Source of the DNA: Corinectria fuckeliana
Taxonomy: Eukaryota; Ascomycota; Sordariomycetes; Hypocreales; Nectriaceae
Assembly: GCA_019137255.1 (NCBI GenBank)
Contig: WPDH01000145.1
Coordinates: 38,301-102,300 of the forward strand
Length of the DNA stretch: 64,000 nucleotides
Reading direction: 5' to 3'
The notes beneath the pieces were generated by a model. It was not told where the DNA came from and made no database searches. It saw only the letters and a program-made list of their open reading frames with translations. Shown piece after piece: positions 36,026 to 45,827 of this stretch; positions within the stretch are counted from its first letter, which is position 1, and each line of letters starts with the position of its first letter. A program made the position numbers and the translations under genes.

Positions 36026-37291
36026 ATGGCAGATAATAGGTGAATATAGCCCCCGGCCTTCTCTCTTCTCCCACTTCTCTTGTCCCGTCCCGTCCCGTCC
36101 CGTCCCGCCTCCTTCTTGGAGACGGAATGGCATCAAAGCAGGCCGTTCGGGACACCCGTGCTGACTGTTTCTGAGCAGTCGTGTTAACGTCGTCTTTGTT
36201 GGCGCGGGTGCCGTGGGATGTTTCTACGCTTCCCGCTTACACCATGTAACGTGCTCCCCCCCTCGTGTTCGCCCGAGACATCGAGCCGACTTCCTTTCTT
36301 GTGCTGACCACCGGCCCGGTAGCCCTCTCACGATGTCCACGTTTCCCTCGTAGCCCGCTCCAACTACGTCGCCATCCAGAAGGACGGCGTCAAGCTGCAG
36401 ACCCGGAGCTTCGGCGACTACACCTTTGTCCCCGACGCTGCGTTCCCCTCCGTAAGTGCCGCGGCTGCCGAGCAAGGGGCCCGGAAGGACTGGCACTACA
36501 TCGTCGTGACGACCAAGGCCCTGCCCGACGTGAGTGACGACTCGGAGATGATCACGCCCCTCGTGGGACCCAAGTCGTGCATCATCCTCATCCAGAACGG
36601 CGTCGGCGTCGAGGAGCCCTTCCGGAAGCGCTTCCCGGACACGCCCATCGTCAGCGCCGTCACCGTCATCAGCGCGGAGCAGACGTCCCCGGGCACGATC
36701 CGCCAGAACCGGTGGACGCGCATCAGCATCGGCCCGTACAGCGACGGGCTCGGCACGGGGGCCGAGGGCGTGCGCCGGCGCGGGACGGCGTGCACCGAGG
36801 CGCTGGCGCGGTGGTGGACGGACCTCGGCGGGATCCGCGACGTGGAGCCGCACGACGAGGTCGGGCTGCAGACGGTGCGGTGGCACAAGCTGTGCATCAA
36901 CGCGGCCATGAACCCGTCGGCGGTGCTGTCGGGCGGGCGGGGCAACGCGGACATGGTGGCCGACCCGGAGCTGCGGCGGCACCTGCTGGGCGTCATGCAC
37001 GAGATCCGGGACGCGGTGCCGCGGATCCTGGGGCGGCCGTTCCCGCCGGGCATGGCGGCGCCGGACAAGATCGTCGAGAGCACCGCGCGCAACAAGGGCG
37101 CGCGCCCGAGCATGCTGCTGGACTGGGAGGCCGGCAAGCCCCTGGAGCTGGAGGTCATCCTGGGGAACCCCGTGCGCATCGCGAGGGAGAGGGGCGTTGA
37201 GATGCCGAGGCTGCAGAGCCTGTACGCGCTGCTGCGGTCGGCGCAGCTGATGAGGAAGGGTAAAGGAGGCGAGGCCAAGGGGAAGCTGTAG
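36026..37291 (+). CDS. 2-dehydropantoate 2-reductase (ketopantoate reductase, ApbA/PanE family)
   Basis: NADPH-dependent reductase family; the founding reaction reduces 2-dehydropantoate to pantoate for coenzyme A synthesis. Exons are 36026-36039, 36179-36245 and 36323-37291; product 349 residues. The start is MADNSRVNVVFVGAGAVGCF, reached only by splicing a 14-base first coding exon (good ATG context gccATGG) across a 139-base intron. The Rossmann motif GAGAVG is at about 12-17. Further family marks are VVTTKALPDV, IQNGVGVEEPF, the HKLCINAAMNPSAVL helix with the catalytic lysine, and a C-terminal ApbA_C helical domain with ARNKGARPSMLLDWEAGK. Fungi often carry several paralogs of this family with unknown substrates, so true pantoate synthesis is not assured. 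GC at third positions is very high, unlike the desert just upstream. The N-terminal splicing is inferred from phase and sequence conservation. Confidence 0.88.
36082..36106. repeat. GTCCC pentanucleotide array inside the reductase first intron
   Basis: Five perfect GTCCC units (25 bases) within intron 36040-36178, part of a longer pyrimidine-rich stretch ahead of the branch site GCTGAC and the CAG acceptor. Confidence 0.85.
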
Positions 37292-38637
37292 TTGTCGAGC
37301 GAGTATCGTTGCCTCTGGAAAGACTGGGTGGTTGATATTAACTATTATACGGTATGTATGAGTTGCGACCTTGGGTACACTATTAGGTCGTAATCGGTAT
37401 CATATTTCTCTTTGCTTCATCCTCTTGGGTCGTTCATAAGCGGTGTCCTAGATATAGTCCTGAATCCCCAGGGTCATGTATAAATGCCTCGCTAGTGTTG
37501 TTGCTACGTACGCATCACTCGTTTTCATCGTCCCTGCATGCGACCCCGGATGAAAGCCGTATAGTTTTTGTCGTCTAAAGCTTGGATGGCAGGGAAAATG
37601 TCATGTCAGCTCAATCTAAGGGCATACTAAACGTAAATTCATCACTAGATAAAAGACCAGTCAAATCGAGCGAGTCTATGTAGACATTTGGCTATACTAT
37701 GGAGTTTGGTGAGCGTAAAGGTTGAAGTGTTTCTGCGAACATGCCCGTAGCTATCAGGGGTAAAACAGGTGCTTCTTCTTCGCAATTCCTCCCTTGTTTC
37801 TCTCCCCTCTGGAGCATAACGTTTCGGGACCTTAGACGATAACATCAGGGCCGTGCATAAGCCGCAGCAACCTAAGACCTGATTGTGCCTCTTTCGTCTC
37901 TTCTTAGGCTAGGTCTTCTATAAATCTGAGCCTTCTCGTCTTACACCCCTTCCTTCATCCTCTTCGACCTCCTCTTCAACCATCGAGCTCTTCAAACCTT
38001 CTAATTACCTTGATAGACATCTCTTCTTGACCTCCGTTTTCTCCCTCGGTCCCAACGCACTCTCTAGTCATATCATCTTTCCAACTCTTCTCCCTCGTTG
38101 TTCTTGTTCTCCTTCCAGCTCCATCTCACCCTGTTCTCAACCCTTCCCTGTCCAATTCGTCTTCGTCACTCGACCAGTATTTCCGACACACCGGGTTTCT
38201 CTTTACGAAAAGCGCTCTTCAATTCTCGATCACTTGGTATGTAATTGATCTCGTCTCTCGTTATTTCACTCTGTCTGCTCCGTTTCTCTGGTTCAGCACT
38301 TAAGTTTGTTCTCCGCTCCGTCTGCGGTGTTGCTTACCTCCCATGACACTGCCTTTCAAGTTCTGCCTCTCATAAGCCCTCAATCCTTTGGTCTTACTCA
38401 TCTGTCACTTCCTTTGTTGCAATCTCTTCCTCTGTTGCAGCCTCCCCCTCCTCTTCATCGCCTTTCATCTTTTCCTCCATACCTGTAGCTTCCATCCTAG
38501 GTCCACATACCTCATTGCTTCCCACTCTCACTCTAAGATCTCAAAGCCTTTACGCTTCTCTCCACTCATCTTCTTCTCATGAAGCTAATGCTTGTTTAAG
38601 GTAGCTACTCGCCGCTTCAACACGCCAACGCACCAAA
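37292..38637. promoter_or_regulatory. Intergenic region with a long pyrimidine-rich leader before the acidic F-box-like gene
   Basis: The first 600 bases are the reductase 3' flank with nothing notable. From about 37930 to 38637 the plus strand is strongly C/T-rich with few purine runs, typical of a fungal transcription start and long 5' UTR. Several short ATG frames lie in this stretch and would act as upstream ORFs if it is transcribed and unspliced. Confidence 0.45.
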
Positions 38638-41595
38638 ATGTCTGACGTCGATGGCAGTGTTGAGCACGTCGACCTCACGGCCTCGGACAACGGAGATACC
38701 AGTTCTGAAGTCCAGCTGCTAGAGAACGCCGGTGCCGACCTGGACAACCTTGACGACGATGAGGATGAAGAATTGGCCGATGTACAGGCCATCCTGAACC
38801 TCGCTGGTGACGACCCAGGGCAAGCACCAGACCCGCCAGATCCTGGGGTTGGTGACTTCGATGAAGACTTCGACACGGACTTCCCTGCAGACTTGGATGC
38901 AGATTCGGATGCGGACAACGACGATCCAGTGGAGCCTTCCTGGAGAGAAGAATGCACGGAGACATGCAAGCCCCACTGGATTGCCGTCTATGAAAAGTTC
39001 GACGAGTTCAGAACACGGTTCCTGAACGAGAGGGCAGTAGTGAAAAGGCTTCGGCGTGAAGTCATCGAGCTAAGAAAGCAAGTTGGGAGACAGGCTGAAG
39101 CCCTTTCCCAAGCTAACAATAGGAACCGGAATCGGAAGACAGTGCTAGTAAGTTCTGTTGCTCCTCTGCAACCTTGTTATTCTGCTAACAAACCAGACTT
39201 ATCATGTTCATCTCGAAACTTTCCTCACCAATCATGGCGTGGGGCTTCCCCCTGGAATCCAGGGCTATGAGGATATCTACAAACTAACTTGCCGTGAAAC
39301 CAGTAAGAAGCACATATTCAGATTTCGGTTCCTCACTAACACTATCCCATAGACATGTCTCCGCATCCTAGCAAGACCCACCCCGACTTGAAGTTTCGAC
39401 CTCCGACTGACGAGGAGGAGGCTCGCGGAATCTTGGGATTTGAGAACGCCCCCAACGAGTCGTACCAGCCGGAACATGTCTACGATTTCGAAAGTCTGCC
39501 GCCCAGCATACAGCTCAAAATCCTCCGAATGGTGCTTGTCCACGAGGGCAAGATGGTTCATGCCATCTCTCGCCTGGACCCATACCACGAACCCTCGGAG
39601 GTTCCCGTGAACTGTGATGGTAAAACATCTATTCTCCACCGATTTCATGTCGGCAAGGAGAGGATCAGCATTACCTTCACGTCAATTCATCCGCAGGTGA
39701 TGCTGGCACCTCTTTTGGTTTCTAAGAGGTGGAACTACCTGGGAGCCACCCTCTTTTACTCGGAGAACAAGTTCTGCTTCTCGTCGCTGGGCGAATAGGG
39801 TCGCTTCGCGTCTGGGATCAAGCAGAGACTCCAGCGGGTCCAGGATGTTGAGATCTTGTGGCTGGGCTCGCAGGAGATGACGTATCAGGTGAACGGGCGA
39901 GGAAAGTACAGATCGAGGCGGACAGTGCCTTTGACTTGGCTCGGAGAGGCGAGCCGTCTCAAGACCCTTGCCGTCTACGTTCAGGAATCATCTCCAGGCG
40001 TAATGCGCCGGAAGCATGAGCAGCGAGGCATTATTCGGTATATGAAGGCGAAGACGGAACAGCAACCAAACTTCCGAATCTACCGTGCCCTACGAAACCT
40101 GCAAGGACTGGACTACGTCCACATGCTTCGGGGCATGGAGATTGTGACATTCTTCGACTACGACAAGTGGATCGAATCGAAGCAAAAGGAGCCCGTCCGA
40201 GACTACACCTTTGTCCTCGACGTGAACAATGTCGTCCGGCGCGCGAAATCCGAGATGGATCTCAAACGCTCCAAGTTCCGCAACTTGGCACCCTTGGTTT
40301 CAAGCTACAGACCGTCAGAGGAAGACCGGATTCTTTTACAGAAGGCAATTCAGCGAGGATATGCCTCAGCTGGGCCTCCGTCACCACCACCTGATCCCCG
40401 ACATCATGCAATTACACAAGCGTCCGTTGAGACTGATTCAAATGAAGGCTCGGATGACAGTTCTGAAAGTGGCTCAGATGACTCAGAGGATGATTCTCAT
40501 GGCGGTTCAGACGGCCCAGATGACGGAGGCTTGCCCAGTCCGGTCTCGGGTGGAAGTTCAGACGCAGGCTCAGGTGGAGGAGGAAATTCTGCGAACGGTG
40601 AGGCCGACACCTCAACCGACAGTATTACAAGCGGCCATAATGAAACTACCAGCGGCCCAAGAGTTTCCAATGATGGCAACCACAACGGTGGAGGTGGAGA
40701 GCGCGGAAGGGCTATGGAAATCAGCTTCGATTTTCAAGCCGACGACCGTCGCTTTGCCCAAGAGCCTCACCGTCCTTCACCATTCTCTAGCGGGTCGGTA
40801 ATAATCGATTTGACACGAGACGACGAAGAACCGCATTATGGCTCAGACGCGACGATAAGGGCGGAGTCTGCTCCTGTCAGTGCTAGAGACGACCCCGAGC
40901 CCAGTTCTAGTGAACGAAACGAGCGATCGCCATACTGGGAACCAAGGAACCCTGCTGCTCTTTCCGATGCGATCCCCAGCCAAGCCCCAGTTGGCGATGG
41001 ACAAGGAACAGCTGAACCTGAAGGTTCGCTCTTTGTGGAGGACGACGTCGACGATACACCGCCAGGTACGCTCGACACTTTGCCTTCTGCTGTCCACAGC
41101 CAGGACGTCCACAGCCAAGAGATAAAGCACTATGGGAGGAACCAGGCACCCAGTAGACGAGCAGTAAGCCAAGAGAGCTCCCTCTTCATCACAAGCCCCT
41201 GGAGACCACGCACTGCACCGTTCGTGACCAAGGTGGAAAGTCCCGGTCCACAGCCGGGCGGGCCATTCGGGACAACTGGCCCTGGATCCGTCACTGGACT
41301 CCCCTTCTACTCGGCCATAAGCGGACCAACTACGACGCCCTACCCGCAGACACGAGAAGAAAGCGGCTTGTTCGTCAGCGGGACTCCGTATAGCCAAGTG
41401 GTGCGGTCATCCAGCTCCGGAGGCAGCCGCCCAAACACACGAGCCCCAACGACAGGAACGGATAGGTCTTCCGAGGTGATTGATCTCACGGGCCAGGATA
41501 ACGAGCAGAAGCGAAGGTCTTTGGATCGGGCGAGTGATGACGGGAATTTGACGGACTCGGATGAACATCCTCCCAAGAGAGTGCGGTCCTTTTGA
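38638..41595 (+). pseudogene. Acidic F-box-like protein with SUMO-interaction-type motifs, interrupted by an in-frame TAG
   Basis: Exons are 38638-39147, 39197-39302 and 39353-41595, 952 codons if read through. Codon 354 (39796-39798) is TAG. Protein-like sequence continues in the same frame on both sides: FCFSSLGE, stop, GRFASGIKQRLQRVQDVEIL. Parts in order: acidic N-terminus with HVDLT at 10-14, a predicted coiled coil at about 118-165, an F-box-like segment DFESLPPSIQLKILRMV near 250-267, LLVSKRWNYLGATLFYS just before the stop, then a 600-residue disordered S/D/G/P-rich tail with SVIIDLT near 687-693 and VIDLT at 914-918. The IDLT motifs next to acidic residues resemble SUMO-interaction motifs. 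As it stands the gene makes a 353-residue protein lacking the tail. It may be a pseudogene, a recent nonsense allele, a sequencing error or a readthrough gene. I do not recognise a characterised family. Confidence 0.62.
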
Positions 41596-42994
41596 GGAGC
41601 GAGTGTCCGATGGTAGAGAACCCGGCGGGGATTGGAGAAATTGGGGGAGGCGTCGAACTGACGATTTTGCTTTGCTGGGACTTGGGGGTGGTGATGACAT
41701 TTACTGGCTTGCTCTGGAGGGTTGCAGTCATGATGGACGATGTCGGGGAGGTGCATATGCTTGCTGACTATCGATGAACTGATATCCTGCCGACGGGCAC
41801 ACTTATTTTGGGAGATAATGCTGGAGATCTGAGGGGAATGATGGTGATGGTTATCGAGATGAGATCTCAGATATTGCCCTTCAGCTACCTACCATAGTAG
41901 GAGACACATGGTCTGATTAATACAAAAGTACTTTTGCTAAACACTGCTGCTCGTCAAGAGATGCAGCTCAGCCTGAAGCCAGTTACGTGCATAAAACCGG
42001 GGTTCTGGTAGAATCCTGGAATCCTGAAGCATCTAGGACACGGGTTAGAAGTGTGGGTAACCAAAAGGGAACAAATAAGCCGTGGTGAACGGAAGCAGGT
42101 AGGAAGATGATTGTGTACAATGTCAATTCGCCAAGTTCATCGTCGATGCCGCACATCGACGTGGCCATCAGCCCGACAAGGGATATTGTGGCGGATGTGT
42201 GGCGGATGTGTGGCAGTGTGGCGCGTGCGTAGCCCTTTTTCATACATAGCGAGGGCGAGCGATCAGTGTCGTCACCTTTGCAAGGCAAACGACCTGCTAT
42301 CTAATCTGGCAGCGGGCCATTTGGTTGCGGCAGCTATCTAGGCTACGTACTAATTACAGTGGGCGTAGGAGCACTAATAGGCAGTGGACCGCAGTGGACC
42401 TATAGAGCTCAGCCCCTCTGATGGATGACGAACGAGTGGCGGGAGTAGACGAGCCAGCCAATGAGGTCACGCGCACGTCGGCCGCAGGCAGACGGGACCA
42501 GCCAGAAGACAGCAGCAGCCTGATGATGATTGAGACCATCTCCATCTCCGTCTCCGTCTCCATCTCACTGTCCGACCATCTCACTGTCCGACCATCTCGT
42601 CGACTCTCCATCCTCCCCACTCGAACCTACATCCCTCGCCCGAATCCGAAGCCTAAGCCTCAGCCTCAGCCTCAGCCTTCCTTCTACCACGTAACGTACG
42701 TCCCCGCTGTATCCCACCAAGGCTCGGCCTTGCGTACAACACCTACGACGCCACAACTACAACTACGATACGACGTTCCACGGCCGAGGACCCCAGACCA
42801 ACAACCTCCCGCACAAGAACGGCATTCTGACGTCCTCCTTTTCGCTGTCTGGCTCCCCCCAATCGTCTTCCCCAAAACACCGCCAGCCCCATCACTTCAT
42901 CGACCAGACCGACCTCTTCCTCTACCTGGGCGCATCCCCTCAGCTCGCTTGACTACCTAGTGCCGCCTGCTAGGCAGCACCATCACAGCCCACA
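41596..42994. other. Intergenic region upstream of HSE1, 1.4 kb
   Basis: 3' flank of the F-box-like gene and the HSE1 promoter. Simple repeats of CATCTCCGTCTC type lie at 42538-42600, and AGCCTC units at about 42646-42677. From 42600 to the ATG the plus strand is C-rich and probably transcribed leader. A CTACGTAC element is near 42341. No gene seen. Confidence 0.45.
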
Positions 42995-45285
42995 ATGTTT
43001 CGAGCTGCAGCAGCCGGACCTTTCGACGATGTTGTCGGTATGTCTGCCTGTCTCTTGTCTATCCCCATACTCATCGATGTTCACTTGTCTTCATCCTGCG
43101 TGTCTTGGCCCTAGCGCCTCACCATCGTCATGGTCCTCTCTGCTACCTTCCAGCGGGCAGACGCCCCAACCAGCAAACAGGCAGCCATTCTCGGCATGAA
43201 CACATGGCACTAACGGTATCGCAGCCAAGGCAACCGATGAGAACCTCACCTCCGAGGACTGGGCCGCCATCATGGAGGTTTGCGACAAGGTCACCGGCGA
43301 CCAGAATGGCCCCAAGGAGGTCGTCCAGAGCATGATCAAGCGCCTCGCCCATCGCAACGCCAACGTCCAACTCTACACCCTTGAGGTAAGTCTTCTCCTC
43401 AACGCCTTTCTCTTTTATTCTTAACACTCCATAGCTCGCACACGCCCTGTCCCAAAACTGCGGCAAGAACATGTGCCGTGAAATCTCCAGCCGCGCCTTC
43501 ACCGATGCTCTCCACCGCCTCGCCAATGATCGCAACACCCACAGCCAGGTCAAGCCCAAGGTCCTCGAGCGCATGAAAGAATGGACTGAGATGTTCAGCG
43601 ACGACCCCGAACTCGGCATCATGAGCCAAGTCTATTATACCGTCAAGAAGAGCAACCCCACCCTCCACCCCCCCAGCGCACCCCAGAAGCATGGTCTCAC
43701 TGATGTCGATCGACAAAAAGAGGAAGACGAGCTTCAGATTGCCCTTAAGCTGAGCTTGGAGGAGGAGGAGCGCAAGAAGGTCACCCCGGCCGGCTCTAGC
43801 TCCCAGGCCGATCCCGGCGGTCACCAGGATACCCCTCCGCCCATCGTGCCCGCCGGAACCACGGCTGCCACCGTCAGTCGAGTTCGCGCCCAGTTTGACT
43901 TTGTCCCTTCTGAGCCTGGAGAGCTTGAGTTCAAGAAGGGCGATGTCATTGCCGTTCTCGAAAGTGTTTACAAGGACTGGTGGCGAGGCTCCCTCCGGGG
44001 GAAGACCGGTATCTTCCCTCTCAACTACGTCGAGAAGCTGTGCGACCCTACCCCGGATGAGCTGCAGCGCGAGGCTCAGATGGAGGCCGAGGTCTTTGCC
44101 GAGATCAAGAACGTTGAGAAGCTGTTAACCCTGTTGAGCACCTCCAACACGGCGCCGAAAGAGGAGGACAACGAGGAGATTTCGGTATGTGCCGCCACTC
44201 AAAACGGAAAGGTGTAGTCCAGATCACTGATGAAAGTTGGCAGAAGCTATATCACCAAACGTTGGCCATCCGGCCGAAGCTGATCAAGCTGATTGAGAAA
44301 TATTCACAAAAGAAGGGTGAGTGTCTGCCTTGCCTATTCGTTACGACCCCCCACTAACGTATCATAGACGACTTCACCCAGCTCAACGAAAAGTTCATCA
44401 AAGCTCGACGGGATTACGAAGCTCTCCTTGAGTCCTCCATGGCTCACCCACCCCAGCCGAGCTACCAGCAGTATGCCATTCGGCCAGGCCCTCAGGGACA
44501 GGGCTATGGGGGATATCCTCCCCAGCAACCGCCAGACCAGGATCAAAGATACGCGGCTCCTCGGATGGGTAAGTCAACTGTCGACGTACTGCGAATCGCC
44601 AATGCTGACCATGGTCTTAGATCACGCGCCATACCAAACCTCGTCGCCTCCTCCCAACTTTCAACCCCCGTCGCAGAACCAAGCTCCGTTTTATGTCACC
44701 GGGTCTGAAGTCCCGTCTAACCAGCAGTACCCCCCGAGGGACCAGACTCCTGCCGACGGCATGCAGCCCGCCCCCATCAACACCTCTCCTCCCGCTCAGA
44801 ACTATACGCCGTACTCCCACCCTCCTCCTCAGGACAACAACCCTTACTCTCAGCACCAACAGCGACCTACGAGCACTTATGGCGCCCAGGAGCTAGCCAC
44901 ATCGGTCTACGACTCGCCCATCGCGCCCAACAACCCCAACTCGGCTGCCACCTACTCGAGCTCCGTGTACTCGCCCGATGAGCAAAACGACTCTCACTTG
45001 CCTCCCACGAGCTCATTTGCCCCCCAACAGCAGCAGCCTCCGGCCCAGTATAAGAGCTACAACCCGCCCACTCAGGCACCTCCGGCCATTCCAACGGGTC
45101 AGCCGCCCCAGAACGTCATGACGCCGCCTCCTCTGCAGCCGGGCGGCAGTGCATACGATTCCCGCCACACCCTGCCGAGCCAGGCTGCTCCTCCTGCCCA
45201 ACAGTACAAGCCATACGTTCCTCCAGGCGAAGCTCCCTCGGCTCCAGCGCCCAACGACTATTACCGACCGAATGGTGTGTACTGA
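42995..45285 (+). CDS. HSE1: HSE1, ESCRT-0 subunit (VHS, UIM, SH3; STAM homolog)
   Basis: Endosomal sorting protein that pairs with VPS27 to bind ubiquitinated cargo at endosomes and hand it to ESCRT-I. Exons are 42995-43037, 43225-43385, 43435-44184, 44244-44316, 44368-44568 and 44621-45285; product 630 residues. Order: VHS domain (about 1-145, starting MFRAAAAGPFDDVV), ubiquitin-interacting motif at about 164-181 (EEDELQIALKLSLEEEE), SH3 domain at about 215-270 (RAQFDFVPSEPGELEFKKGD, DWWRGSLRGKTGIFPLNYV), a GAT-like coiled coil at about 300-375, then a long P/Q/Y-rich disordered tail ending PNGVY. Lengths and order match fungal HSE1. The first intron, just after codon 14, is 187 bases; the rest are about 49-59. 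The single VHS-UIM-SH3 combination makes the call firm. Confidence 0.96.
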
Positions 45286-45827
45286 AATCGTTTACACACA
45301 AACTCCTCTACATCTGCTCCTGGGTCACCCAAACAGAGTCAGATCGTCGATGAGTTGAGCGCCCTAAATAGTTGCTTCCGCGTCTAATTCGTTTCTCCCT
45401 CCCTTCCGCCTTGATCTATCTCACCTACGGTACTATGGTGTGTGTTTAGGGACGGGTTGGCTATTTCTTGGATCTTTGGGTCTTTGGGTATTCTTCCATG
45501 CACGATACCATCACGGCCGCAACCATTCCTTCGTTACTTTGGTCTGTGGAATGAGAAGTCACTTACGTTGAGTTTATGCTGGTTGGGTGAAGTTTATGTT
45601 CACTAGCGTAAGGGATGTGCAATGGCGAGACGGAGCTACGAAGGGCGGTCTCATGACGACGAGTATACGTTTATAAACAGCAATCATGAAATGAAACAAT
45701 TTTTAGTCAGCTTCCTCAGGACATTTATCGTTACATAACCATGGCTCTAACCAATCCTGAAATCGGCACAGCCCCAAAAACGCCGCCATGTCTTGTTGCC
45801 CTGACTGTATATCACTCGTCATGTCGT
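45286..45827. other. Convergent 3' flanks of HSE1 and the SNF2 ATPase gene
   Basis: About 0.54 kb between two convergent genes, presumably 3' UTRs and terminators. A TTTATAAACAG stretch near 45670 is AT-richer than its surroundings. No coding signal. Confidence 0.5.

Noticed and set aside
36224..37278. Long minus-strand frames antisense to the reductase gene
   Set aside because: Same GC-bias effect; the translated sequences are Arg/Val/His-rich without domains.
39760..39830. Removal of the in-frame TAG by an intron
   Set aside because: Any GT-AG pair spanning the TAG is either under 35 bases or would delete conserved sequence (LFYSENKFCFSSLGE).
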